Below the pieces are notes generated by a model. The model saw only the letters and a list, made by a program, of their open reading frames with translations. It was not told where the DNA came from and searched no databases. The position numbers and the translations under genes are program-made. DNA of 64,000 bases, from NCBI GenBank assembly GCA_029202385.1, contig CP119314.1, positions 1,490,501 through 1,554,500 of the forward strand. Direction: 5' to 3'. Source of the stretch: Candidatus Sphingomonas phytovorans (GTDB taxonomy: Bacteria > Pseudomonadota > Alphaproteobacteria > Sphingomonadales > Sphingomonadaceae). This document shows, one piece after another, positions 9,446-19,771 of this stretch. Within the stretch, counting starts at the first letter, position 1; every line of letters begins with the position of its first letter.

Positions 9446-11101
9446 TCACATGTTCGGATAATTCGGCCCTCCGCCGCCTTCCGGCACCACCCAGTTGATG
9501 TTCTGGGTCGGGTCCTTGATGTCGCACGTCTTGCAATGGACGCAGTTCTGCGCGTTGATCACGAACTTCGGATCGCCCGTTTCCTCGCCCACGATCTCGT
9601 AAACACCCGCCGGGCAATAACGCTGCGCCGGCTCGTCATACATCGGCAGGTCGTAGGCCACCGGGATGGTCGGGTCCTTGAGCGTCAGATGGACCGGCTG
9701 GTCCTCCTCATGATTGGTGTTCGACAGGAACACGGAGGAAAGCCGGTCGAAGGTCAGCACGCCGTCCGGCTTGGGATAGTCGATCTTCCGGGCCTGGTCC
9801 TTGCGCCACAGGCTCTCATTGTCCGGGTGATGCTTCAGCGTGAACGGCATGCGGATGCCGAAATTCTCCAGCCACATGGTGATGCCGGCCAAACCCGACC
9901 CGATGAAATCCCCGAAGGTCTTCACCAGCGGCACGACGTTGCGGACGACCGACAGTTCCTTCTTCACCCAGCTCTGCTCGAACGCTTCCGGATAGGCGCT
10001 CAGTTCATCGCCGGCGCGGCCTGCCTGGACCGCATCATAGGCAGCCTCGGCGGCCATGATCCCGCTCTTCACCGCGGTATGGCTGCCCTTGATCCGAGGC
10101 ACGTTGAGGAAACCGGCCGAATCCCCGATCAGCGCGCCGCCCGGAAAGACCAGCTTCGGCACCGATTGCAGCCCGCCATCGCTGATCGCGCGCGCGCCAT
10201 AGGAGACTCGCTTGCCGCCCTCCAGCATGGCCGCGATCGCCGGATGGGTCTTCCAGCGCTGCATCTCCTGGAACGGCGAAAGATAGGGGTTGGTGTAGTT
10301 GAGCCAGGTGACGAACCCGATCGCGACCTGCCCGTTCGCCTGGTGATAGAAGAAGCCGCCACCGCTCGCCCCGTCGGACAGCGGCCAGCCCTGAGTGTGG
10401 ATCACGCGGCCGGGAACATGATGTTCCGGCTTGATGTCCCACAATTCCTTGATGCCGAGGCCGTAGACCTGCGGCTGCGCGTCCTTCGCCAGGTCGAAGG
10501 TGCGGATCAGCTCCTTGGTGAGATGCCCGCGCACCCCTTCGCCGAGGAACGTGTATTTCGCATGGAGCTCGAGGCCCGGCGTGTAATCGGGCTTGTGGGT
10601 GCCGTCCCGCGCCACGCCCATGTCGCCGGTCGCGACGCCCTTCACCGACCCGTCGTCGTTGAACAGTATCTCGGCCGCGGCGAAGCCCGGGAATATCTCG
10701 ACGCCCAGTTCCTCGGCCTGGCCAGCGAGCCAGCGGCAGAGATTGCCCAGCGATCCCGTATAGGTGCCCTTGTTGTGCATGAAGGGCGGGGTGAAGAGGT
10801 GCGGCAGGCCGAATTTCTTCGTCTTCGTCAAAATCCAGTGCTGGTTGTCGGTGACCGGCACCTCAGCCAGCGGACAGCCTTTGTCGCGCCAGTCCGGAAT
10901 CAGTTCGTCGAGCCCCTTTGGATCGACCACCGCGCCGGACAGGACATGCGCCCCGACCTCCGAGCCCTTTTCGAGCACGCAGACTGAAATTTCACCACCC
11001 TTTTCGGCCGCCAACTGCTTCAGCCGGATCGCGGCGGACAGGCCAGCAGGCCCGGCACCAACGATCACGACGTCATAAGGCATGGACTCGCGTTCGCTCA
11101 T
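9446..11101 (-). CDS. Electron transfer flavoprotein:ubiquinone oxidoreductase (ETF-QO)
   Basis: This inner-membrane-associated flavo-iron-sulfur enzyme passes electrons from ETF (fatty and amino-acid oxidation) to ubiquinone. The 551-residue product has an N-terminal FAD fold (VVIVGAGPAGLSAAIRL) and a C-terminal 4Fe-4S ferredoxin domain with YCPAGVYE and NCVHCKTCD supplying four Cys ligands. The ATG at 11101 is preferred, with GGAG upstream; ATG at 11104 is equally possible, and a TTG at 11113 is less likely. It is divergent from the UDG-like gene at 11218. Confidence 0.95.
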   Translation of the reverse strand: MSERESMPYDVVIVGAGPAGLSAAIRLKQLAAEKGGEISVCVLEKGSEVGAHVLSGAVVDPKGLDELIPDWRDKGCPLAEVPVTDNQHWILTKTKKFGLPHLFTPPFMHNKGTYTGSLGNLCRWLAGQAEELGVEIFPGFAAAEILFNDDGSVKGVATGDMGVARDGTHKPDYTPGLELHAKYTFLGEGVRGHLTKELIRTFDLAKDAQPQVYGLGIKELWDIKPEHHVPGRVIHTQGWPLSDGASGGGFFYHQANGQVAIGFVTWLNYTNPYLSPFQEMQRWKTHPAIAAMLEGGKRVSYGARAISDGGLQSVPKLVFPGGALIGDSAGFLNVPRIKGSHTAVKSGIMAAEAAYDAVQAGRAGDELSAYPEAFEQSWVKKELSVVRNVVPLVKTFGDFIGSGLAGITMWLENFGIRMPFTLKHHPDNESLWRKDQARKIDYPKPDGVLTFDRLSSVFLSNTNHEEDQPVHLTLKDPTIPVAYDLPMYDEPAQRYCPAGVYEIVGEETGDPKFVINAQNCVHCKTCDIKDPTQNINWVVPEGGGGPNYPNM

Positions 11102-11217
11102 CATCGTCTCCAATAAGGACGAAGCGGGCGCTCTCGTCGCGCCACAGCAACGTCCTGTCCATTCAGCGGTGCCAGCGAATTGACCGCGCCGTCAACACAC
11201 GACTCTATAGGAACATC

Positions 11218-11979
11218 ATGGGGGCGGACCAGCATATCGATTGGCGAACGGCGGCAGCGAGCGCGCTTGAGTGGTGGCGCGACGCCGGAGTCGACGCCTC
11301 GATCGACGAGTCGCCACGCGACTGGCTGGCACCGGTCGAACCGCCGAAACCTGTCAGACGCGTTCAAGCCGTAGCGGCAGCACCGGTCGTCGCACGGCCT
11401 CTGCCGAGCACGCTGGCGGCCTTCGAGGCGTGGCGCCTCGGGCCCGAAGCGCCCGAGGCAGACTGGCCCGGCCAGCCGCTCGCGGCACAGGGGCCCTCTT
11501 CTTCCAACATCATGGTCCTGATCGACCTGCCGGAACGCGAGGATGCAGATTCGGGTATCCTGATGAGCGGCCCGGCCGGGCGGCTGTTCGATCGCATGCT
11601 CGCCGCGATCGGGCGGGACCGGGGCTCGATCTATCTCGTACCGGTCTGCGCGAGCCGGCCCGTCGCCGGGCGGGTTGCGCCCGAAATCGAGGAACGGCTG
11701 AACCAGGTCGCCCGTCATCACGTCTTGCTCGCTGCGCCGAAGCGGCTGTTATTGCTGGGCAACGCGCCGAGCCGTGCCCTGCTTGGGGCGGATGCGGCCC
11801 GCATGCGGGGTAGTTTACACGGCATTAACCTTGGTGGCGGAAAAGGGCCGCCGGGGGACAACGACGTCGCGACACAGGCGGTGGCGAGCTTCCATCCCCG
11901 CTTCCTGATCGAGCGACCGGCCGCCAAAGCCGAAGCATGGAAAGATTTGCAGATGCTGATCGGGGATCTGGACACGTGA
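11218..11979 (+). CDS. Uracil-DNA glycosylase superfamily protein, degenerate (lacks Fe-S cysteines)
   Basis: The 253-residue protein resembles family 4 uracil-DNA glycosylases in overall order: SGPAGRLFDRMLAAIG, IYLVPVCASRPV, a LLLLGNAPSRALLG segment and SFHPRFLIERP near the end. Two family hallmarks are altered. The usual GEAPG active-site loop reads IDLPERED, and only one Cys exists in the whole protein, so the four-Cys 4Fe-4S site is gone. It may be a structural or regulatory relative rather than an active glycosylase. Its stop overlaps the transglycosylase start (GTGA). Confidence 0.72.
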   Translation: MGADQHIDWRTAAASALEWWRDAGVDASIDESPRDWLAPVEPPKPVRRVQAVAAAPVVARPLPSTLAAFEAWRLGPEAPEADWPGQPLAAQGPSSSNIMVLIDLPEREDADSGILMSGPAGRLFDRMLAAIGRDRGSIYLVPVCASRPVAGRVAPEIEERLNQVARHHVLLAAPKRLLLLGNAPSRALLGADAARMRGSLHGINLGGGKGPPGDNDVATQAVASFHPRFLIERPAAKAEAWKDLQMLIGDLDT

Positions 11980-13796
11980 CCGCGAAATTCATCCTGGCCT
12001 GCACGCTTGCGCTGGCACCGCTGGGCACCGCACATGCCGCCGACGCCCAGCGCATCGGCTCGACGCCCGCCACCGGCCGCATCGTACCCGATCAGCTCGA
12101 TGCTGAGCAGCGCGCCGGCTACCGCGCCGTGTTCCAGAGCATCCGCGGCCAGAAATGGCTGGACGCGCAAATTCAGCTCGATTCGATGAAGCCCGGGCCG
12201 CTCCACGCCCTTGCCCGCGCTGAACTGCTCACTGCCAAGGGTTCGCCCAAGGCCGATCTCGATCCGCTGATGAAGCTGCTGAGCGAAGCGCCTGAACTGC
12301 CCCAGGCGCAGCAGATCGCGGTGCTGGCCAGCTCGCGTGGTGCCGTCGGCCTGCCGCCGCTGCCCGAGGCCCGCAAGCTCACCTGGATCGACGGCGCCCC
12401 TGCCCGCCTGCGCGCCAAGAGCATCAAGAGCGACATGATCGCCGGCGAGCTCGCGATCCGCATGCAGCCCTTCGTGAAGGCCGATGACGGCGTCTCCGCC
12501 CAGGCACTGCTCGAATCGATGCAGAACCTGTCGCCCGACGCGCTGACCGAGTGGCAGCAAAAGGTCGCCTGGATGTATTTCCTGGCGGGCGACGACAATA
12601 ATGCCCGCGCGATGGCGACCAAGGCCTCGACCGGCACCGGCGACTGGGCCGTGCAGGGCGACTGGGTCGCGGCACTCGCCGCGTGGCGGCAGCGCGACTG
12701 CACCGCAGCCGGGCAAGGCTTCACCAGGGTGGCCGCGCGCGCCAGCGATATCGAGCTTCGCGCGGCCGGGCTGTACTGGGCATCGCGCGCCGACATGCAG
12801 TGCGGCCGCCCCGACCTCGTCGAAGGCCGGCTGAAGAACGCAGCCCAGTATCGCGAGACTTTCTACGGCCTGCTCGCGCGCCAGACGCTCGGCATTCACG
12901 ATCCCGCCGCCCGGCAGGCCGATACCCTGCTCGCCAATGACTGGCAGACGCTAGCCCGCCGCCCGAACATCCGGGTCGCCGCGGCCCTGGTCGAAATCGG
13001 CGAGAATGGTCTTGCCGACGCGGTGATCCGCCAGCAGGCGCGAATCGGCGACACCTCCGAATTCCCGGCGCTTGTCAGGCTGACCGGTGCGCTCAACTTG
13101 CCCAGCACCGTCGTCTGGCTCTCGCATAACGGGCCGGTCGGGGCGACGCCGCCGGTCGAATCGCGCTATCCCGCGCCGAACTGGACGCCCGATGGCGGCT
13201 GGCGTGTCGACAAGGCCCTGGTGTTCGCCCACACGCTCCAGGAATCCCGGTTCCGCACCGACGTGGTCAGCCCGGCCGGCGCCTATGGCCTGATGCAGGT
13301 CCGCCCCGGCGCCGCGACCGATATCGCGCGCAAGCAGGGCCGCAGCTTCGATCGCTCGGCGCTGAGCAATCCGGGCACCAACATGGAAGTCGGCCAGAGC
13401 TACCTTGAGCAATTGCGCGACCAGGCGTGCACGGGCGGCCTGCTGCCCAAGGTGATCGCAGCCTATAATGCCGGCCCGGTCCCGGTCGAGGCATGGAACG
13501 CCCAGGCTCGCGATGGCGGCGATCCGCTGCTCTATATCGAATCGATCCCTTATTGGGAGACGCGCGGCTACGTCATCACCGTGCTGCGCAACTACTGGAT
13601 GTATGAGGGGCAGACCGGAAAGCCCAATTCGCCCAGCCGCGTCGCCCTGTCGCAAGGCCTGTGGCCGCGCTTCCCCGGCATGGCCGGCGCAAGCGCCGTT
13701 CGGCTCAGTTCGAGCGCGCTGAATCCGGGCTCGTCCACCAATTTCAAGGCCATCAGCTCGGTATCGGTCCCGGCATCGGTCGCCAGTGCCAATTGA
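11976..13796 (+). CDS. Periplasmic soluble lytic murein transglycosylase
   Basis: A 606-residue enzyme expected to cut peptidoglycan glycan strands with 1,6-anhydro product. The GTG at 11976, overlapping the previous stop, gives a signal peptide ([17 protein letters not shown], cleavage near AHA). A long helical region is followed by a C-terminal SLT domain with catalytic Glu423 in LQESRFRTD, the [10 protein letters not shown] motif and [15 protein letters not shown]. It is one of two Slt-like proteins in the window (the other is at 54377). It overlaps the moaB start by 11 bases. Confidence 0.9.
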   Translation: MTAKFILACTLALAPLGTAHAADAQRIGSTPATGRIVPDQLDAEQRAGYRAVFQSIRGQKWLDAQIQLDSMKPGPLHALARAELLTAKGSPKADLDPLMKLLSEAPELPQAQQIAVLASSRGAVGLPPLPEARKLTWIDGAPARLRAKSIKSDMIAGELAIRMQPFVKADDGVSAQALLESMQNLSPDALTEWQQKVAWMYFLAGDDNNARAMATKASTGTGDWAVQGDWVAALAAWRQRDCTAAGQGFTRVAARASDIELRAAGLYWASRADMQCGRPDLVEGRLKNAAQYRETFYGLLARQTLGIHDPAARQADTLLANDWQTLARRPNIRVAAALVEIGENGLADAVIRQQARIGDTSEFPALVRLTGALNLPSTVVWLSHNGPVGATPPVESRYPAPNWTPDGGWRVDKALVFAHTLQESRFRTDVVSPAGAYGLMQVRPGAATDIARKQGRSFDRSALSNPGTNMEVGQSYLEQLRDQACTGGLLPKVIAAYNAGPVPVEAWNAQARDGGDPLLYIESIPYWETRGYVITVLRNYWMYEGQTGKPNSPSRVALSQGLWPRFPGMAGASAVRLSSSALNPGSSTNFKAISSVSVPASVASAN

Positions 13797-14313
13797 CGAG
13801 AACGCCGCCTTCCTGCCGGTCAGGATCGCGGTGCTCACCATCTCCGACAGCCGCGGCCTCGCCGACGACCGGTCGGGAGACATTCTTGTCGAGCGGCTGA
13901 AGGCAGCGGGCCATATCCTTGCCGACCGCGCCATCGTCACCGATGACGTCTCGTCGATCGTCAGCCGCCTCCACGCCTGGATCGATGAACCGCAGGTCGA
14001 TTGCGTCATCACCACCGGCGGGACCGGCGTAACCGGGCGGGACGTGACGCCCGAGGCGATCGAGCGGGTCCAGGACAAACCCATTCCCGGCTTTGGCGAA
14101 CTGTTCCGCTGGCTCAGCTACCAGACGATCGGCACCTCAACCATCCAGTCACGTGCCTGCGCCTGCGTCACCCGCGGCACCTATATCTTCGCGCTGCCTG
14201 GGTCGACCGGCGCGGTGAAGGACGGGTGGGACGGTATCCTCAAGGACCAGCTCGACAGCCGCCACCGGCCCTGCAACTTCGTCGAGCTGATGCCGCGCCT
14301 GCTTGAACGCTGA
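13786..14313 (+). CDS. moaB: Molybdenum cofactor biosynthesis protein B
   Basis: MoaB is a MoeA/MogA-fold protein linked to adenylylation of molybdopterin. The 175-residue product has [17 protein letters not shown], the [16 protein letters not shown] substrate loop, and the conserved [15 protein letters not shown] segment. The only suitable start is GTG at 13786, inside the last codons of the transglycosylase gene, implying co-transcription. Its end is 6 bases from the convergent YbjN gene. No other Moco genes are nearby. Confidence 0.93.
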   Translation: MPIDENAAFLPVRIAVLTISDSRGLADDRSGDILVERLKAAGHILADRAIVTDDVSSIVSRLHAWIDEPQVDCVITTGGTGVTGRDVTPEAIERVQDKPIPGFGELFRWLSYQTIGTSTIQSRACACVTRGTYIFALPGSTGAVKDGWDGILKDQLDSRHRPCNFVELMPRLLER

Positions 14314-14319
14314 CAGGGC

Positions 14320-14835
14320 TCAGCTGGTCGAGCCTTTCGGCTTTACGCCCCCCGCCGCTTCGCGCTTCTCCTTTATGAAACCGGAAAGATCCGAATCCAT
14401 CGACGCGTACCAGTCGATATAGTCCTTGAAATTGTCGTAGGTCATTTTGCCCAGTGCCGACACGTAGAGATATTCGGCAAGGTCGCCGTCATCGTCGATG
14501 GTGACCTTCAGGAAGCGCTTCTTCGCATTCCACTCATTCGCCATGGCGACCGAGAAGAAGGGCTCCTTCTTGAAATAGCTGTAGAATTCGAAGGAATTGC
14601 AGCCGGCGTCATTGGTGCAGCCATAGAATGTCAGCTGGAACCCGCTGCCGTTGGCGCCGCTCTCGATATAGCTGCCGCCGTCGTTGCCCTTCTTGATCTC
14701 AGCCTTGTACCCGGCCTCCTGGAGAAGCGCGGCGACATTCTTCACGCTGCTGACATCGACCACCCGGTCGGCGGCCATGCCCGCCGACGGGACCGCCATC
14801 GCCGCCAGCCCCAGCGCATACAGCCCGATCTTCAT
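14320..14835 (-). CDS. Exported YbjN-domain protein
   Basis: 171 residues with a signal peptide (MKIGLYALGLAAMAVPSAG, cleavage near MAA). The ATG at 14835 follows a strong GGAGGGCAGGA ribosome site. The mature part resembles YbjN-type (type III secretion chaperone-like fold) proteins: VAALLQEAGYKAEIKKG, a FYGCTNDAGC segment with two Cys that may form a disulfide, and an aromatic-rich FEFYSYFKK stretch. It has lower GC and more Lys, Asp and Tyr than its neighbours. Function unknown. It is transcribed toward moaB. Confidence 0.75.
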   Translation of the reverse strand: MKIGLYALGLAAMAVPSAGMAADRVVDVSSVKNVAALLQEAGYKAEIKKGNDGGSYIESGANGSGFQLTFYGCTNDAGCNSFEFYSYFKKEPFFSVAMANEWNAKKRFLKVTIDDDGDLAEYLYVSALGKMTYDNFKDYIDWYASMDSDLSGFIKEKREAAGGVKPKGSTS

Positions 14836-14907
14836 GTTCCTGCCCTCCCGACGCCAGTTCGATACCGAGCCGACCATATGTCGCCCGAAGGCGACACGCC
14901 AGACGCG

Positions 14908-15255
14908 CTATGCCGTGTCGGCATCCGGTTGCATCGCCGCGAGTTCATGGCCAGCCGGATCACGGAAATGGAAGCGCCGCCCGCCCGGAAAGGCGAAGAT
15001 CGGCATCGTGATGGTTCCGCCTGCGGCGACCACCGTGACCTCGGCCGCTGCGAGATCGTCAACCTCGATCACGGGCAGCAGGTGCGCCGTATGCTGCGCC
15101 GTATCACCGTCAAGGCCCAGATCGGTGTCCCCCGTCGTGGTTGCGGCATATGCGGGCCCGAAATCGGTGAAGGTCCAGCCAAAGGCTGACGCATAAAAGG
15201 CTTTAGCCGCCGGGACATCGGCCACCGGTAGCTCCACATAATTCAAGCGCGCCAT
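14908..15255 (-). CDS. VOC-family (glyoxalase/bleomycin-resistance fold) protein
   Basis: 115 residues forming one vicinal-oxygen-chelate domain: it starts LNYVELPVADVPAAKAFY, has FGWTFTDFGPAYA, and ends with the GGRRFHFRDPAGHELA segment that typically carries a metal-ligand Glu. The ATG at 15255 follows AAGGAGGCGAT. These proteins dimerise; the substrate cannot be inferred. It is divergent from the radical SAM gene at 15288. Confidence 0.83.
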   Translation of the reverse strand: MARLNYVELPVADVPAAKAFYASAFGWTFTDFGPAYAATTTGDTDLGLDGDTAQHTAHLLPVIEVDDLAAAEVTVVAAGGTITMPIFAFPGGRRFHFRDPAGHELAAMQPDADTA

Positions 15256-15287
15256 ATCGCCTCCTTGTTCTTGATATGTTCTTACCG

Positions 15288-16379
15288 ATGAACTACCCTC
15301 AGTCAATGGCAAAATCCCGTCCCGTCCGCGGCGCGACGCAAAACCAGGAAAGCGTCAGATTCAACCTGCCCGAGCGGGACGCGGATGGCGACTGGCTCGA
15401 CAACCGCGAACTGCTCGACGAAGGGCCTCCCCCGTTACGCACCACCGTAACCGTCGAGAAACCGCGCACGATCATTACCCGAAACACCTCGCCCGACATC
15501 GGTTTCGACCGCTCGATCAATCCGTATCGCGGCTGCGAGCATGGCTGCATCTACTGCTTCGCGCGACCGACTCATGCGTTCCACGACCTGTCACCCGGCC
15601 TGGATTTCGAAAGCAGGCTGTTCGCCAAGCCGGACGCGCCTGCACTGCTTCGCGCCGAACTGGCGAAGCGCGGCTATGTCGTTCGACCGATTGCGTTCGG
15701 GACCAACACCGACCCCTATCAGCCGATCGAGGCCGACTGGCGGATCACGCGGCAATGCATCGAGATATTGTCCGAAACCGGCCATCCGCTGACGATCACC
15801 ACCAAATCCGACCGGGTCGTCCGCGATATCGATCTGCTGGCGCCAATGGCCACAAGGGGGCTCTCGGCAGTGGCGGTGTCCATCACATCGCTCGATCCGC
15901 GTATCGCGATGACGGTCGAGCCCCGTGCCCCTACCCCGCCGCGGCGCCTCGCGGCTGTGCGCAAGCTCGTCGACGCGGGCATCCCGACCTATGTCTCGAT
16001 CGCGCCGGTCATTCCGGCGATCACCGACCACGAGCTTGAGCATCTGATCGAGCGCGCGGCCGAGGCTGGCGCGTACGGCGTCACCTTCCTGCCGGTCCGC
16101 CTGCCCTATGAAGTGGCGCCACTGTTCAGGGCGTGGCTTGACGAACATTTTCCAGATCGCGCCGGCAAGGTCATGGCGACGATCCAGTCGATCCGGGGCG
16201 GGCGCGACAATGATCCGCAATTCCATAGCCGGATGCGCGGCAGTGGCCCCTGGGCTGAACTGTTGAGGACACGCTTCAAAATCGCATGTCGCAAACATGG
16301 CCTGGTCCGCGAATGGAAACAGCTTCGTACCGATCTCTTCCGCCCGCCGCCTGGTCGTCAGGGTGAATTGTTCGACTGA
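15288..16379 (+). CDS. PA0069-family radical SAM protein
   Basis: About 363 residues, related to spore-photoproduct-lyase-like radical SAM enzymes. The cluster motif CEHGCIYC (CX3CX2C) occurs near residue 80 in a YRGCEHGCIYCFARPTH context, followed by FGTNTDPYQPIE and TKSDRVVRDIDLL, typical of the PA0069 group. It should bind a 4Fe-4S cluster and SAM; the reaction is not established for this group. The start is uncertain: ATG 15276, 15288 and 15306 are all in frame, without an obvious ribosome site. Confidence 0.85.
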   Translation: MNYPQSMAKSRPVRGATQNQESVRFNLPERDADGDWLDNRELLDEGPPPLRTTVTVEKPRTIITRNTSPDIGFDRSINPYRGCEHGCIYCFARPTHAFHDLSPGLDFESRLFAKPDAPALLRAELAKRGYVVRPIAFGTNTDPYQPIEADWRITRQCIEILSETGHPLTITTKSDRVVRDIDLLAPMATRGLSAVAVSITSLDPRIAMTVEPRAPTPPRRLAAVRKLVDAGIPTYVSIAPVIPAITDHELEHLIERAAEAGAYGVTFLPVRLPYEVAPLFRAWLDEHFPDRAGKVMATIQSIRGGRDNDPQFHSRMRGSGPWAELLRTRFKIACRKHGLVREWKQLRTDLFRPPPGRQGELFD

Positions 16380-16382
16380 CTG

Positions 16383-16404
16383 CCACAATGTCGTGACAAT
16401 GTGG
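16383..16404. repeat. 22-bp near-perfect inverted repeat (possible operator)
   Basis: CCACA-a-TGTC / GACA-a-TGTGG form two 10-base half-sites around a 2-base centre, starting 3 bases after the radical SAM stop. No T-run follows on either strand, so an operator is more likely than a terminator. A partial direct repeat (CGCCTTA at 16421 and 16432, 11 bases apart) lies between it and the small gene at 16554. Confidence 0.5.
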
Positions 16405-16553
16405 TCCACGCCGTCTTCATCGCCTTAACTTCGCCTTAGCGGTCTTCATGATATGACCATTGGCGGAAACAGGAGTTTATTCGCCGGCGCCGCTTTCTCC
16501 TCGGATCACGAGCGTCTCTATCATTGCGGACAAGTTTTCAATGGGAGGAGTTG

Positions 16554-16682
16554 GTGGCAGAAACGACCTCGAACGATCGGCCGTCGAACGACAAGCGCGC
16601 CGGCGACCGCCGCAAGGAACAGGACCCGCTCTATACCGGCGAGGAGCGCCGCAAGGGCGACCGACGCAAAAGCGAGTCCTGA
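16554..16682 (+). CDS. Very short basic protein with GDRR motifs (42 aa)
   Basis: A 42-residue reading frame starts with GTG at 16554, preceded by a strong GGGAGGAG ribosome site with good spacing. The product is highly charged, with a twice-repeated element: AGDRRKEQ and GEERRKGDRRK around a central DPLYTG. There is no signal or membrane segment, so it should be cytoplasmic and might bind nucleic acid or a partner protein. The good ribosome site, the internal repeat and the otherwise empty 174-base gap upstream support a real gene. I recognise no family. Confidence 0.58.
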   Translation: MAETTSNDRPSNDKRAGDRRKEQDPLYTGEERRKGDRRKSES

Positions 16683-16697
16683 TCCCGTTTCATCGTT

Positions 16698-17522
16698 TCA
16701 GGGGGCACCGCCGGGCCGGCCCTCAGTCGCCTCGTCAGCGGGCACCCGCACGGCACCCGGCCGGCCATTGCCACGGGACGGACCAGTCGACAGTCGCGGC
16801 AATTCGCTACGCTCGATCTTCCCGTCGCCATTCTTGTCGAGCATCGCAAAGCGGACATCGGCGGCGTGCTGGAATTCTGCCGGATCGACACCGCGGTTGA
16901 AGTTCGTGTCGGCGATCGTCACCGGCTCGGGAAAGTCGAAATAGCTGTAACGCGCCGCGCCCTGCTTGCCATAGGTGACCCGGGTCTCGCCACTGCCCTG
17001 AGTACTGCTCTGACTAGAATCGGCTCCGCCGCCACCGCCATGACGCCCACCACCACCGCCTCTACCACCGCCGCCGCCCCCGCCGCGATGCCCGCCTCCG
17101 CTCCGGCCGCCGCCGCTGCCCGAAAAACGGCCGCCCCCGCCATCCCCGCCGCCGACACGGATCTCGGGCGCCAGCACGGTCTCGTAATATTCGATGTCGT
17201 CGGGATCGATCTCGCCATCATGGCCACGATCGAGCACGGCGAAGAAACGCGACGCGTCCTTCGAGAATTCAGCACGACTCAACGCCCCGTCATGATCCGT
17301 ATCGGCATTCTGGAACCAGATGTCCTGCGGATCGATGCCGCCACGTTCACTGCGGAACGGTTCCCCCATCGGGCTGATGAACAGTCGCCCGTGCGCGCCT
17401 GCGCTTTCAGCGCCGCCGCCATGGAAGCCCCCCGGAGGACGCCCATGCCTGAATTTGGGTTGCTCGCTACCGGCGCAACCCGCCGTCAGGAGGGCCAGAG
17501 ATGTGAGGAAGACAAGACGCAT
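16698..17522 (-). CDS. EF-hand calcium-binding lipoprotein with a glycine-rich linker
   Basis: 274 residues; lipoprotein signal MRLVFLTSLALLTAGC with Cys16. Two pairs of EF-hand-like loops are visible: DTDHDGALSRAEF and DRGHDGEIDPDD at about residues 73-110, and DTNFNRGVDPAEF with DKNGDGKIERSEL at about 205-245. Between them lies a Gly-rich, Arg/His-dotted linker of about 50 residues. The fourth loop is a near-canonical Ca2+ site; the others are weaker. It is probably a periplasmic calcium-sensing or structural protein. The 3' end is 16 bases from the small gene at 16554. Confidence 0.8.
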   Translation of the reverse strand: MRLVFLTSLALLTAGCAGSEQPKFRHGRPPGGFHGGGAESAGAHGRLFISPMGEPFRSERGGIDPQDIWFQNADTDHDGALSRAEFSKDASRFFAVLDRGHDGEIDPDDIEYYETVLAPEIRVGGGDGGGGRFSGSGGGRSGGGHRGGGGGGGRGGGGGRHGGGGGADSSQSSTQGSGETRVTYGKQGAARYSYFDFPEPVTIADTNFNRGVDPAEFQHAADVRFAMLDKNGDGKIERSELPRLSTGPSRGNGRPGAVRVPADEATEGRPGGAP

Positions 17523-17584
17523 GACTTACCCGCTCGCTTGAGGAGCCCCCGGAACTCCAACAAGCGAACCAGTCTATGGCAATT

Positions 17585-18699
17585 TCAAGGTCCAAAGGCC
17601 CGAAACGGCCCCTGATAAGCGGGCGTCGCAGCAATGCGTCCGATCTCCGCCTGGAGCAGGTCAGCGAGATGCTTGTGATCCTTCAGCGAGGGATGCCAGT
17701 CGCAGCCCTCCAGATCGAGCCTCTCGAAATGGACGGTGGAGACCCGCCCCGGCGCCTTGCTCCCGAGCTCGTCCGCAACCTGCCGGACATCGGCGATGAA
17801 CGCGTCGGCACCCATCAGGATCAGCCGCGCGTTCGGCTCGCGTGCCATCAGGTCGCGCGCGAAACCGAGATAGCGCGCGCGATAGGCGGTGTGGAGCGCA
17901 GCCTGGCTCGCCCAGGACTCGCCCGCCTGGAGAGGCGTGGAGAAGTCGTTGGTACCGAGATTGACGACAATGAACTGCGGATGCCAGCCACGGGGATCGA
18001 TCTCGACCGGCGCCGGGTCTTTCGGGATGAGGCGCTGGTAGAGCCCCGGCATGCTCTCGCCGGGTCGGCTTCCCCCATAATTGCGGACCACGCCGAAACC
18101 AGAATAGGCGTTGACCCGATAGTCCGCACCCAGTCGACGCGCGACGATTGGCCCAAAGGCCCGTTGCGTGTCGGTGGTGTCCCGCACTTGGGCGGTCGTG
18201 CAAATCCTTCCGGGCGACCCATTGCCGTAACCGACCGTATAGGAATCCCCGATGAACTCGATCTGCCGGCCGGTCCGCCCCGGAGGCGAGAGCGGAACCC
18301 CCTCGCCGGCCGGGAAGATGCCGAACAGGCGACTCTCATCGTCCTGGGTTTCGCCGAGCTTTTCGAGGCGAACGCTGTGCTCGCTATCGCCAAGGCCATC
18401 GATTCGCGCATCGACATGCCCGGTCCGTGCGAAGCTCGCTTTCTCGACCCCGTCGATCAGCAGGCGCAGCCGGTCGGCTCCGTTTCGAAGCCTGACAGTC
18501 AGGCCGTTGCCCTTGAAGCGCCCCTCGAAATAGACCCCCGGCCAACCGAAGCGCATCGATCCATCCGTTTCGACAACCACACGACCGCCGACATAAAGCG
18601 GGACAGGCGCCGGCTGCTTCTTCTCCGCGCAAGCCGAGGCAGTTGCCAGAAGGAGAATGAGAATGCCGGCAAGAGGCCCGGGCTTCTCCCTGACAACCC

Positions 18700-18703
<4 letters not shown>
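17585..18703 (-). CDS. Exported SGNH/GDSL hydrolase (CE2-type esterase-like)
   Basis: 372 residues. The N-terminus ([20 protein letters not shown] then TASAC) is a signal peptide, possibly a weak lipobox with Cys25. An N-terminal beta-sandwich-like region (about 40-140) precedes an SGNH domain with [12 protein letters not shown] (nucleophile Ser), [10 protein letters not shown] and the DWHPSLKDH catalytic Asp/His segment. This order fits carbohydrate esterase family 2-like enzymes that deacetylate sugars. The ATG at 18703 overlaps the rutA stop (ATGA), so it is translationally coupled to the pyrimidine operon despite no obvious link in function. Confidence 0.82.
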
Positions 18704-19767
<1,064 letters not shown>

Positions 19768-19771
19768 GTGC

